The notes under the pieces: generated by a model
Told to the model about the DNA's origin: nothing
Database searches by the model: none
Seen by the model: the letters and a program-made list of their open reading frames with translations, nothing else
NCBI RefSeq assembly: GCF_003952005.1
Contig: NZ_QXGJ01000012.1
Location: forward strand, 1-64,000
Reading direction: 5' to 3'
DNA: 64,000 bases
DNA from: Bifidobacterium callimiconis
GTDB lineage: Bacteria > Actinomycetota > Actinomycetes > Actinomycetales > Bifidobacteriaceae
In this document: one piece after another, positions 34,351 through 43,643 of the stretch
Position numbering within the stretch: position 1 is the first letter of the stretch
How the letters are laid out: each line of letters opens with the position of its first letter
Program-made: the position numbers and the translations under genes

Positions 34351-37335
34351 ATGAAGGGTTTTCTCATTGTGACAAGATGCGTCACGCTACTCACCGCATC
34401 GCTTGGCAGCATGATCGGCAAACTGATCGCCGCGTTGTTGCTGTTTCTGGCGGCGTTGGTCGCTCCTCCCGGCACCTACGATGACTCGCGATCGATCTCC
34501 ATACGGAATGATTCCGGAGGCGATTCCAGTCAAACCCAGGTCGACTCCGCAACGACGCGGGTCGCCAACACTGGTAGCAAGCGCGTGCACATTTCCAGCA
34601 GCCGGTTCATCGTCGCCAAGATCGAACCGGACGCGGTGGGCTTCGACGATGTGGCCGCCGCCTCGAAAAACCACGCCATCAATCCCGACGGCACCGTCGG
34701 CGTCCGGAACGGTGGCGTGCAGTTCGTACTCTGGCCCGAATACCATGCCGCCAACGGCGCCTGGTACGTCTACGAGCAACGCTTCACCGAGCAGAACGGC
34801 GATGGCACGTGGAAGGACGAGGGGCGCTGGTATCAGAGCACGCTGAGCGCCGATGGGCTTGAAGGGGAGGCGTGGATCGAGACTGATGCGCCGAATCTCA
34901 AGGATGGTGGATCGTGGTCGCCAATGCCGCAGGGGTGCGACGGCGAACTGGACAACGGTGCCCGATACTGTACGGCCTCGCAAATGGAGGAAATGGAATA
35001 CGCGTATTGGGGGAGCGACGGCGCTACCTCGAAAGTGTATTTCCCCGTCGCAGTCGACGATTACACGCAACCATATGAGGCTCATCAGTTCAAATATCGC
35101 GTGACCATGTCCCGTCCGTCACCTGACGAGGAGAGCAAAGGCAATGTGTTCTTTGGGCGGGATATTTCGGAAGTGATTACCGAAGTGAGTCATAAAGCTG
35201 ATTCCTATTGGAGAGTCAATAGTTCATTTGTTACTCAATTGACGGATATCACAGGTCGTGACATCATCACTCCTTTGGAAGATTCTCCGATGAACTTTGA
35301 AGATGCAGCACCGGATAATTTGTCTGAGTCCGAAATGTCTTTGACGGATTCGAGTGAGGGGAACAGTCAGAGTGCGGTGTCGGCCGGCGGCATCGTCTCC
35401 CCGCAGGTTTCCAACATCGACTCGATCACCGTCAATCCCAGCAAGCTCATGGTCGGTCGCGCGCAGAAGCCTGGCGAGTTCAAGCTGCTGCTGACCGCGC
35501 TGCCGAACGATCGTGATGGTGTACACACCTCGGCCGAGATGACGCCCATGCCGAACCGCGGTTTTCTGATCAACGACGATCGCACGACGATGGGCGAGGA
35601 CTGGTACGGCGCCAACGATCAGTCCTTCGCCTTCTCGATCAATCCCGGCAACGCTGAAGCGGCTTCCGGCGCTTCGCCGAACGTTTCGTCAGACGCCTCA
35701 GCCGGGCAGAACGGCGACACTCGCGCGAATTCAACCGCCGAATCCCATGCCGCAAGCCATCTGAGCGCACACCTCACCATCGCCTACACCACATACGATG
35801 TCTCGCCGGGATACGGCTCGTCATCCTCCCGCTGGTTCTCCTACCAGCTGTGCGAGCAGGGGCCGAGCGGCGGCTGCGTCACCCAGCAGGACAACACATC
35901 CAACGTCAATGCCGTCACCTACGATCTGTCCCGATACGTCATCTGGGTGCGCGGCGAGATCGACGAACGCAACGCCATGCGCCTGACCGCCGACAGTTTC
36001 ATCGTCAAAACGCACGACCGGAACGGCAACGATCTGACCAATAATGGCGCTACGGAAGGCGAGCGCGGTCGGTTCGACGCAGAAACGCTCACGTTCGCAC
36101 CTCGATTCGTCAACTCCATACGAGGGAACCTGTCGTTCACCAAGCAGAACGAGCAGGGAACGCCACTGCCCGGCGCGGAGTTCACCGCCGACGACCTGTC
36201 CGTTACCCAATCCGGCGACAAGCCGGGCACATACCGGTACGTGAACGGGAACGCGCCCAACGCCTCGCATGGTATGACGTCGGGCGCTGACGGTCGGGTG
36301 CATGTCACTGACATCGATCTGATCGACGTGTTCGGCTACGACGATGATCCGAATTCGGACCGATACGGGCAGCTGCTGAGGGAGTCCGTCAGCTATACGA
36401 TCACCGAAACCAAGGCGCCGCCCGGATATGTGCTGCCGGTTGGCGAAGCGCCGAAGTTCAAGGTGATTCTCTACGCGGATGGCACGCTGAACTATCGTTC
36501 GATCTCGGACCGCGCCGGCGCGTTTTGCGAGAACGACGATGGCAATACCAACGGCGATTGTCGATTCATTGTGGTGAACTCCGGATTCCGTTTCCTCAAA
36601 GTCGATGACAACGGCAACCCACTGCGCGACGCCATATTCCGGATATTCGAAGGCCGGCAACTGCCGGACGCCGACAATGATGACGGCACGATCCCCGCGA
36701 AACCGCTGGTCTTCACACCGGTCGCAGACAGTGCCGGATCCTACAACCACACGCCCGCCGGCAGCGTCGACAATACCGGTGACGCCGGCAAAACCGACGG
36801 TGCCGACGCCATCGTGATCGATCTTGCCACCGATGAGCATGGCATGATCCACGTGCACAATCTGCCCGACGGCACGTATACGATTCGTGAGATTCGCGCG
36901 CCGATCGACGCCGACGGACGGGAGATCTACGCCAACAAACAGGACGTCTGGTTTCTCGTCGTCGTTCGTGACGGTACGGTTCGTCTCGCCGAACAGTCCG
37001 ATCACGCCGATCAGTCCGGCGGAACCGCTCAGCCCAATGGAGTTCTGGCTGCGGACGGTCCCGCGACAGGCCCCGACGTCGCCGTCGGATGCACCAACGC
37101 CGTAACCGGCATGATCGCCGCCGACGATATGCCGACCTCACCGGTCTGCGTGGCCACCGCCACTAACCACCGCGTCAACCAGGTGGTGGAACTGCCCATG
37201 ACCGGCGGCAGCGGAGGCCTGATACCGTGCGTGCTCGCCGGTAGCGGACTTCTCGCCCTGGCCGTCGGACTCCGTGCCGCCGCCATACGACTGCGAAACA
37301 AGCAGACGCACGAAACACAGAGTTCGCATCAGTAA
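34351..37335 (+). CDS. Large LPMTG surface protein / pilus tip adhesin
   Basis: This 994-residue wall-anchored protein has a signal-anchor region (about 1-40), a long unique N-terminal region (about 45-590) and at least two SpaA/CnaB-like domains. The first starts NLSFTKQNEQGTPLPGAEF with E-box YTITETKAPPGY; the second starts FRFLKVDDNGNPLRDAIF with YTIREIRAPID. The sorting signal is LPMTGG at 948, followed by a hydrophobic helix and a basic tail. ATG 34351 follows GGAGG. The backbone pilin gene begins 22 bases downstream, so it is the first gene of the pilus operon and, by size and position, the likely tip adhesin. Residues about 264-340 are encoded by DNA clearly richer in A/T than the rest. 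No sortase gene is adjacent. Confidence 0.88.
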   Translation: MKGFLIVTRCVTLLTASLGSMIGKLIAALLLFLAALVAPPGTYDDSRSISIRNDSGGDSSQTQVDSATTRVANTGSKRVHISSSRFIVAKIEPDAVGFDDVAAASKNHAINPDGTVGVRNGGVQFVLWPEYHAANGAWYVYEQRFTEQNGDGTWKDEGRWYQSTLSADGLEGEAWIETDAPNLKDGGSWSPMPQGCDGELDNGARYCTASQMEEMEYAYWGSDGATSKVYFPVAVDDYTQPYEAHQFKYRVTMSRPSPDEESKGNVFFGRDISEVITEVSHKADSYWRVNSSFVTQLTDITGRDIITPLEDSPMNFEDAAPDNLSESEMSLTDSSEGNSQSAVSAGGIVSPQVSNIDSITVNPSKLMVGRAQKPGEFKLLLTALPNDRDGVHTSAEMTPMPNRGFLINDDRTTMGEDWYGANDQSFAFSINPGNAEAASGASPNVSSDASAGQNGDTRANSTAESHAASHLSAHLTIAYTTYDVSPGYGSSSSRWFSYQLCEQGPSGGCVTQQDNTSNVNAVTYDLSRYVIWVRGEIDERNAMRLTADSFIVKTHDRNGNDLTNNGATEGERGRFDAETLTFAPRFVNSIRGNLSFTKQNEQGTPLPGAEFTADDLSVTQSGDKPGTYRYVNGNAPNASHGMTSGADGRVHVTDIDLIDVFGYDDDPNSDRYGQLLRESVSYTITETKAPPGYVLPVGEAPKFKVILYADGTLNYRSISDRAGAFCENDDGNTNGDCRFIVVNSGFRFLKVDDNGNPLRDAIFRIFEGRQLPDADNDDGTIPAKPLVFTPVADSAGSYNHTPAGSVDNTGDAGKTDGADAIVIDLATDEHGMIHVHNLPDGTYTIREIRAPIDADGREIYANKQDVWFLVVVRDGTVRLAEQSDHADQSGGTAQPNGVLAADGPATGPDVAVGCTNAVTGMIAADDMPTSPVCVATATNHRVNQVVELPMTGGSGGLIPCVLAGSGLLALAVGLRAAAIRLRNKQTHETQSSHQ

Positions 37336-37357
37336 TCGTCAATCAAGGAGCATCATC

Positions 37358-39415
37358 ATGAATCGTCTCACACACGTCACTCGCCTTATGCGTTCCATAC
37401 TGGCCGTGCTCGCCATCGCACTGGTATCGATCGGCATGGTCAGTGCAGTCGCTCCGCCGGCTTCGGCCACACCTGGCGAAGACGCCGACGCCACCGCGGA
37501 CCATCCGGTCGTCGGCACCTCGATCACCATCACCGCCGATACCAGCGCGCAGATTCGCGGCCACACGTTCGCCGCCTATCAGCTCGGCAACTACGACATC
37601 CTGCAACATTCCGGGACCGCGGGACTGAAAACCGTCACCGAACCGGCATCCGCCTACCAGCACATTCAGAACGCCATGGCCCAAGCGAATCCGGCATACG
37701 ACGCGGAGCGTGACGGCGACCCGCTCGCCTGGGCCGTACAGGTGGAAGGCCGTCTCGATCACAGCGCCGCCTCGCCCTGGACAGGTCTCACCCGCGCGCT
37801 TGCCACCGCGCTCAACCCCAGCGAACTCGGCGAACCCGCTACCGTCACCGCGAATGATGGCACCATCGTCGCCACCGGAGAGCAGGTCACGGTCACGCTT
37901 GACGGACTCGACCCCGGTCTTTATCTGATCGTTGATGTCAGTGTACGGCAAGCGCAATCGCCATCATCGTCGCAAACGGATACGGACTCAACGTCATGGA
38001 CCAACTCCATCCGCATGGTGGCCGGCACCCGGCTCACGGTCTGGGACGCCGCCACGAACTCGTCGACCACGCTCGCCGATGGCGTCATCAACCTCAAGAA
38101 CCAGTCCGTTCCCATCCACAAGCAGATCGTCGACCCCGACGGCAAACCGCAGCCCGAACCCGACTACACGATCGGTGACACCATCCACTACGAAATCACC
38201 TCGACCGTGCCCGCCTACACCGGCTACGCGCCCACCGGCCGCATCTACCGCATCCTCGACACCATGAGCCAGGGGCTCACCTACGTCGGTGTCGCCTCGG
38301 TACGGATCGGCGAAACGACGCTCACGGAGGCGACCGGCGACGGTGCCGGCGATTACACGATCAGCGTGCGCGCGACCACGTATGAGTCCCGGCAGGGCGC
38401 GGCCGGTCAGGTGCCCGACGCGCTGATCGGCCAACCCGCCACCGAGATCACCGTCGATCTAGGCAATTACGTGAACCAGGCCAACAACGCCAATCCATTG
38501 CAGGAGGGCGCGGACGTGACCGTGCTGATCGTCGCCACGCTCAACGACAACGCCGTCGTCTCCGATCCGGGACTGCCGCAGGGCAACCCGAACAAGGTGG
38601 ATCTCGTCTATTCGCACAATCCCGAGGACCTGACCGATCAGGCCACCGTTCCCGGCGGCGAAGTGAACGTGTACACGTTCCGGTTTCGCATCCGCAAGAC
38701 CGATCTCGGTACGGGCCAGCCGCTCGAGGGCGCTGGGTTCATCGTGAAATCCGCGGACCGTGGATATCTCAAGACGTACGAGTCTGCGAGCGCCGAGCGT
38801 GCCGGTGAGGGCGTGAATGCCGATCAGGCGGGCAACGACGCCAGGTCCGGCGGATGGATATATACATCGAACGAATCCGACGCCATGGTCTTCACGTCCG
38901 ACGCTGACGGCATGATCGACGGATTGGACGGCTTGGATGCCGGCACGTATACCGTGACGGAAACCAAGGCGCCCAACGACTATCAGAATGCCGTGCTGCC
39001 CACGTTCAGCTTCACCATCACCGCCGCGTATCAGCAGGATTCGAGTTCCAAGCCGGACGGCGCGGACGCGTGGGGCGACCATCATCTCGGAACCGTGACC
39101 TTCGGCGCGCCCGAGGGGGATGTGTGGAAACTCGTGCAGCAGGGTGGTGGCGTCGCTGGAGACGGTAACGGCTCGGGGAATGCAGGTGGTTCGGCGAATG
39201 CGGGAGACGCGGACGGTTCGGGAGACGCGAACGATGGCGTGCCGACCTTCCAATACACCGTCGGCAATGTGCGCAACGTGTCGGCACTGCCGAAGACCGG
39301 TGCGGCCGGCGTGGTGATGCTCGTCCCGATCGTGGCGCTGCTCGTGGCCGCGGCGATCATCTCCTACCTGCACGGGCGGGCGCTGCAGCGCAACGGCATG
39401 CACCTGCAGGAGTAG
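37358..39415 (+). CDS. LPKTG backbone pilin with isopeptide D2 domain
   Basis: This is a 685-residue pilus shaft subunit with a signal peptide (about 1-38, cleavage after ASA). An N-terminal pilin domain follows (RGHTFAAYQLGNYD, near-identical in layout to the first locus pilin: GHTFKAYQLATYE). A fimbrial D2-type domain begins near KNQSVPIHKQIVD and a SpaA/CnaB domain reads RIRKTDLGTGQPLEGAGF with E-box YTVTETKAPNDY. The sorting signal is LPKTG at 644 with a transmembrane tail. ATG 37358 has AAGGAG upstream. It is translationally close to the preceding adhesin, so both are likely one transcript. It should need a class C sortase in trans, probably that at 20217. Confidence 0.92.
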   Translation: MNRLTHVTRLMRSILAVLAIALVSIGMVSAVAPPASATPGEDADATADHPVVGTSITITADTSAQIRGHTFAAYQLGNYDILQHSGTAGLKTVTEPASAYQHIQNAMAQANPAYDAERDGDPLAWAVQVEGRLDHSAASPWTGLTRALATALNPSELGEPATVTANDGTIVATGEQVTVTLDGLDPGLYLIVDVSVRQAQSPSSSQTDTDSTSWTNSIRMVAGTRLTVWDAATNSSTTLADGVINLKNQSVPIHKQIVDPDGKPQPEPDYTIGDTIHYEITSTVPAYTGYAPTGRIYRILDTMSQGLTYVGVASVRIGETTLTEATGDGAGDYTISVRATTYESRQGAAGQVPDALIGQPATEITVDLGNYVNQANNANPLQEGADVTVLIVATLNDNAVVSDPGLPQGNPNKVDLVYSHNPEDLTDQATVPGGEVNVYTFRFRIRKTDLGTGQPLEGAGFIVKSADRGYLKTYESASAERAGEGVNADQAGNDARSGGWIYTSNESDAMVFTSDADGMIDGLDGLDAGTYTVTETKAPNDYQNAVLPTFSFTITAAYQQDSSSKPDGADAWGDHHLGTVTFGAPEGDVWKLVQQGGGVAGDGNGSGNAGGSANAGDADGSGDANDGVPTFQYTVGNVRNVSALPKTGAAGVVMLVPIVALLVAAAIISYLHGRALQRNGMHLQE

Positions 39416-39536
39416 CATCGCCGGCCACAGCGGTGCCGGCATCGTAGCGGTGCGGCCGCAGTCGGACGGCGCCAACTTCGCTTATACCGATACTGATTCA
39501 CCCATAACAACCCAACACCGATCAAAGGAGATCGTC

Positions 39537-40673
39537 ATGTTCACCGCAGAGGAACGCCAATATCTCAGCTCACTGCCGGCCGTGTACTATGCCGGCACCG
39601 AACGCATCCTGTACACCGACGAATTCAAGTACGCGTGCATCGCCCGGTACATGGACGGCGAATCGCCCGTCGCTATCTTCCGCGAGGCCGGGCTCGATCC
39701 GGAACTGGTCGGACGCAAGCGCATCGAACGCTGCTTCGCCCGCTGGCGCGATTCGGAGGGGATCCGTCGCCGGCTGTCGGTGGACCGCATCCGTATGCAG
39801 CAGGAACGTGACGGCGGTGCAGCGTCGGCAGCGTCGATTGGCGTTACACCGATCGGTGAGACGTCGAATGATGGAGCGGGTTCGCCGTCGACTGGCGGGA
39901 CAACGGCGCGGCCGGTCGGCGTAACGGGATCGATCTGTGGAATGCCTGCAAGCGTCGCCGCGGTTTCGGGCATGCGTGTCGGAATGACTTCGGTCGGTGG
40001 AGCGATGACGTCAACCGATGCGCCCAACGGAGTGATTGCGGCAGGACTGATGGCAGGCGGCGCAGCGTCATCCAGCATCGGCACCACGGCAACGGCCGAG
40101 GCGGGCCTCTCCGATCCCATTGCCAATGGTGTCCTCAGTCGTTTCCCTGATCACGCCGACTGCACTGACCACGCCGATGATACTGACACCGGTGTTGGCA
40201 CCGACGATACTGACTGCACCGACGGCACCGACGGCACCAACACCGGCACGGCCACTGCCACCGATCCCGCCGCATCCCGCACCGTCTGCATGACGCACGA
40301 CGACGGCTGTCTGCACACCAGACTACCGGGGGAGCCGACGATGATGTCCAAAGGTGACGTGCTCCGCATCCGCAGGGAGGCCGTGGCCAGTGCGGTCCGC
40401 GGCGAGAATATGTCCGGCCTGTGGAACGGCGGCAGACCAGATGCCCGCGAACTACTGCTCGATCAGCAGACCAGGCGCATCGACGAACTGGAACGCGAGA
40501 TCGCACAGCTACGCGGCGTCGTGGCCCGTTCCACCGCCGTCATGGAACACGCCTTCGCCCGTCATGCCGCCCGACCGTCGACCTCCACGTCAACAGCGTC
40601 CACGTCACCGTCGTCCGCATCCGCGCGTGCCGAGTCCCGTGCCGCCCACCCCGCCGGCGGCGCCAGGCCGTAG
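39537..40673 (+). CDS. HTH-domain protein with C-terminal coiled coil, pilus-locus associated
   Basis: This is a 378-residue protein. The first 80 residues form a compact helix-turn-helix: a YYAGTERILYTDEFKYACI block, then GESPVAIFREAGLDPELVG and KRIERCFARWRDSE. Similar modules occur as small HTH proteins in Firmicutes, often by integrated or variable loci; this comparison is from memory. The middle (about 90-280) is a Gly/Thr/Ala and Asp-Thr-rich low-complexity linker, and the C-terminus (about 300-350) is a predicted coiled coil (LDQQTRRIDELEREIAQLRG). It has AAAGGAG upstream and sits 121 bases after the backbone pilin, where a sortase would be expected. It might regulate the pilus genes; function not known. 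Confidence 0.65.
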   Translation: MFTAEERQYLSSLPAVYYAGTERILYTDEFKYACIARYMDGESPVAIFREAGLDPELVGRKRIERCFARWRDSEGIRRRLSVDRIRMQQERDGGAASAASIGVTPIGETSNDGAGSPSTGGTTARPVGVTGSICGMPASVAAVSGMRVGMTSVGGAMTSTDAPNGVIAAGLMAGGAASSSIGTTATAEAGLSDPIANGVLSRFPDHADCTDHADDTDTGVGTDDTDCTDGTDGTNTGTATATDPAASRTVCMTHDDGCLHTRLPGEPTMMSKGDVLRIRREAVASAVRGENMSGLWNGGRPDARELLLDQQTRRIDELEREIAQLRGVVARSTAVMEHAFARHAARPSTSTSTASTSPSSASARAESRAAHPAGGARP

Positions 40674-40822
40674 CTTTCCTCCCGTCCGCATCCACTACCT
40701 CCGTTACATAAAGTTCCCGTAGGTTCTGTAATCTAAAACAATTGCCATATTGCGAAGAATCGCACGAGGAACCGCATCGTATCGCGATTGCCGCCGCGCA
40801 CATGGCGGGAAATGAGGAGTGT

Positions 40823-42337
40823 ATGCAAGACGTCGAGGAACTTGACGCGGAAAACCAGATGAACCGTGGCCTGAAAAACCGCCACGTGCAGTTCATCGCC
40901 ATCGGAGGAACCATTGGAACGGGCCTGTTCCTCGGTTCGGGCAAGTCGATCTCGCTCACCGGTCCGAGCATCGTGTTCGTCTATATCGCCGTGGGCATCA
41001 TCATGTTCCTGCTCATGCGCGCCATCGGCGAGATGATGTACCGCGATCCGAGCCAGCACACGTTCATCAACTTCATCACCCGCTATCTGGGCCGCGGTTG
41101 GGGGCACTTCGCCGGCTGGACGTACTGGATCGTGCTGATCCTCATCGGCATGAGCGAGATCACGGCCGTGTCCACATACTTCGTCACGTTCTTCGACACG
41201 TTCGGCATTGATCTCAGTCATTGGAAATGGCTGATTGAGCTGTGCTTCCTCGTGGCGCTGTCCGGCATCAATCTGATTGCGGTGAAGGTGTTCGGCGAGG
41301 CCGAGTTCTGGTTCTCCATGATCAAGATCACGTTGATCTGCGGCATGATCGCCACCGCCGTGGTCATGCTCGTGATCGGCTACCACTACCCGGCCGTGCA
41401 GATCACCGGCTCCGACCACATCAGCCCCGCCGGCCACGTGAGCTTCTCCAACATCACCGACGGGTTCTCGCTCGCGCCGAACGGCTGGCTCGCCCTGCTT
41501 ATGAGCTTCCAGATGGTGTTCTACGCCTACCAGATGATCGAGTTTATCGGCGTGACCGTGTCTGAGACGCAGAACCCGCGCAAGGTGCTGCCCAAGGCGA
41601 TCAACGAGATCATCCTGCGCGTGCTGATCTTCTACGTGGGCGCGCTCGTGGCGATCATGGTGATCGTGCCGTGGCGCAACTTCCAGCCCAACGCCGACGG
41701 ATCGTTCGCCTCCCCGTTCATCATGGTGTTCAAGTACGCCGGTCTTGACTGGGCGGCCGCGCTCGTGTTCTTCGTGGTGATCACCGCCGCGTCGTCCGCA
41801 CTGAACTCACTGCTCTACTCGGCCGGACGCCACCTCTACCAGCTGGCCAAGGAATCGCCGTCGCCCGCCATGCAGCGGCTCGGCGTGGTCTCGAAGAACC
41901 ACGTGCCGGCGCGCGCGATCGTCGTGTCCGCGTTGATGATCGTGCTGTCCCCGATCATCAACGCGTTCCCGCAGGTTTCCAGCGCGTTCGTGCTGTTTTC
42001 GTCCGCGTCCTCGGCCGTGATCATCTTCATCTACACGCTGACGATGATCGCCCACCGTCGCTACCGCGTGAGCGGTGACTTCATGGCCGACGGCTACGTG
42101 ATGCCCGCCTACAAGTTCACCAATACGCTTGCCATCGCGTTCTTCGTGTTCGTGTTTTGCACGCTGTTCATCTCCGATGACACGCGTGGCTCGGCCATCG
42201 CCGCGCTCGTGTGGCTGATCGTGTTCGGCGGATTCTGCCAGTGGCGTCAGCACTTGGAGGACCGCGACCTCAGGTCCGCCGTGAACAAGGTGGACCGTTC
42301 GCGCAGGAGCCGGCCGAAGGTCTCCGCCGACAAGTAG
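40823..42337 (+). CDS. APC-family amino-acid permease (aromatic/lysine permease-like)
   Basis: This 504-residue permease has 12 helices and the AAT-subfamily signature NRGLKNRHVQFIAIGGTIGTGLFLGSG-type start (read in parts: LKNRHVQFIAIGG, TGLFLGSG). Helix-8-region motifs such as EFIGVTVSETQNPRKVLP and the conserved ASSALNSLLYSAGRHLYQLA also fit. Members exchange or symport amino acids with protons (AroP, LysP, ProY). GAGGAG lies only 3 bases before ATG 40823; ATG 40802 is an alternative. A hairpin follows the gene at 42356. Substrate cannot be assigned. Confidence 0.9.
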   Translation: MQDVEELDAENQMNRGLKNRHVQFIAIGGTIGTGLFLGSGKSISLTGPSIVFVYIAVGIIMFLLMRAIGEMMYRDPSQHTFINFITRYLGRGWGHFAGWTYWIVLILIGMSEITAVSTYFVTFFDTFGIDLSHWKWLIELCFLVALSGINLIAVKVFGEAEFWFSMIKITLICGMIATAVVMLVIGYHYPAVQITGSDHISPAGHVSFSNITDGFSLAPNGWLALLMSFQMVFYAYQMIEFIGVTVSETQNPRKVLPKAINEIILRVLIFYVGALVAIMVIVPWRNFQPNADGSFASPFIMVFKYAGLDWAAALVFFVVITAASSALNSLLYSAGRHLYQLAKESPSPAMQRLGVVSKNHVPARAIVVSALMIVLSPIINAFPQVSSAFVLFSSASSAVIIFIYTLTMIAHRRYRVSGDFMADGYVMPAYKFTNTLAIAFFVFVFCTLFISDDTRGSAIAALVWLIVFGGFCQWRQHLEDRDLRSAVNKVDRSRRSRPKVSADK

Positions 42338-42355
42338 AACAGACTCGGTATTTGA

Positions 42356-42383
42356 CGCCCCTCGGCCGATCGGTTGAGGGGCG
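42356..42383 (+). terminator. Hairpin after the amino-acid permease
   Basis: CGCCCCTC and GAGGGGCG pair perfectly around CGGCCGATCGGTT. No T-run follows, so it is a weak terminator candidate or an mRNA 3' structure. Confidence 0.45.
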
Positions 42384-42428
42384 CTGTCACGTCATACGTG
42401 ATCGGGGAGCAACGGAAAAGGCGGGAGC

Positions 42429-43499
42429 ATGTCGCAGTTCGATATCGTGGTCGGGCAGATCGTCGGTTTCTTCATCATGATGATGATCGGCTACGGGTGC
42501 GTGCGGCTGCGGTTCTATGGCATGAAGACGCTCGACGGCATGTGCATGCTGCTCACCCGTGTGCTCATCCCGCTGCTCGTGTTCAGCAACGCGGTGGACG
42601 GCACCACGCGTGCCGACCTGGTCGGCAACTGGGGCATCATGCTGCTCACCGCCGCCATGTACGGGCTGCTCATGCTCGTGTTCTTCGTGACGGCATGGGC
42701 GATTCGGCTGCGGGGGAGTCGCAGCCATCTATTCCAGGCGGGGTTCATCTTCGGCAACGCCGGATTCATCGGCATTCCGCTCGTGCTCGCGCTGTTCCCC
42801 AAGCACGGGGCCATGTTCATCGTGCTCATGTCGATTGTGGATCAGGCGCTGCTGTGGACGTACGGCGTGTGGCTGTGCGAGCCGGTGAGGGATGCATCGG
42901 AGGCCAAGGGCGGGGCCGGTGCGTCCGGTGAGTCTGGCGAGAGGGTGAAGGCTCCCGGTGTCGCTTCCGGTGCCCCGGATGCTGCCGCATCTGCCAGGTC
43001 GTCGCATGGCTTCGGCAAATCCGTGCTCGCGCTGCTCAAGCGTTTCGCCAATCCCGCCATTGCGGGAATCCTCATCGCGCTCGTGATCATCATCGCAGGC
43101 TGGCGGGTGCCGCCCATGGTCCTCACTCCGCTGCACACCATCGGCCAGATGGCCACGCCGCTGTCGCTGTTCTATCTCGGTGGCCTGTTCGCGCTCACCA
43201 AATGGTGGGGCGTATTCAAACGCTATGAGCTTTACGTGGGACTTGTGGTCAAGATGCTCGCGTTCCCGGTCGGCTTCTACTTCGCCATGAGCGCGCTCGC
43301 CGCCGTGACGCCGCTGCCCATCACGCACGAGATGATCCAGATGATGTCGCTGATCTCCGGCCTGCCCACCATGACCACCGTGGCCATGTTCGCCGGACGG
43401 TCCAAGAACATGCCCGAATACGCGGTAGGAGTGGTGCTGGTGAGCACCTTGTTCTCGCTGGTGTCGCTTACCGCCATCTCAACGGTCATTTTCGGGTAG
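42429..43499 (+). CDS. AEC-family transporter (auxin efflux carrier type)
   Basis: This 356-residue membrane protein has about ten helices arranged in two halves separated by a Gly/Ala/Ser-rich cytoplasmic loop (about residues 155-195). The family motifs GFIFGNAGFIGIPLVLALF in the first half and NPAIAGILIALVIIIAGW plus FAGRSKNMPEYAVG in the second are clear. Bacterial AEC proteins export or take up malate, malonate and other carboxylates. A GGCGGGAG site precedes ATG 42429. It lies 91 bases after the amino-acid permease with a hairpin between, so co-transcription is uncertain. Confidence 0.88.
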   Translation: MSQFDIVVGQIVGFFIMMMIGYGCVRLRFYGMKTLDGMCMLLTRVLIPLLVFSNAVDGTTRADLVGNWGIMLLTAAMYGLLMLVFFVTAWAIRLRGSRSHLFQAGFIFGNAGFIGIPLVLALFPKHGAMFIVLMSIVDQALLWTYGVWLCEPVRDASEAKGGAGASGESGERVKAPGVASGAPDAAASARSSHGFGKSVLALLKRFANPAIAGILIALVIIIAGWRVPPMVLTPLHTIGQMATPLSLFYLGGLFALTKWWGVFKRYELYVGLVVKMLAFPVGFYFAMSALAAVTPLPITHEMIQMMSLISGLPTMTTVAMFAGRSKNMPEYAVGVVLVSTLFSLVSLTAISTVIFG

Positions 43500-43551
43500 C
43501 TTTATATCTCAGGATATTAATTCTTGCAATCTCTTGCTTCTTGGCGCTGAT

Positions 43552-43637
43552 AAAAATCGCACAACTGCAAAGTACGGAATCCGGGGCGTTGCAATTCCAG
43601 CGCTCCGATTTTGCTACTTTGCAGTTATGCGATTTTT
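43552..43637. repeat. MITE-like palindrome, copy 1
   Basis: This 86-base element between two convergent genes has 23-base arms, AAAAATCGCA plus CAACTGCAAAGTA at the left and TACTTTGCAGTTATGCGATT plus TTT at the right, with one mismatch. A copy with the same arms but a different, longer interior lies at 59858-59960. Confidence 0.8.
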
Positions 43638-43643
43638 CCTGAA

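Noticed and set aside
34092..34484. Plus-strand ORF of 130 codons before the adhesin
   Set aside because: It begins in repeat DNA, overlaps the adhesin start in another frame and has no domain or ribosome binding site.
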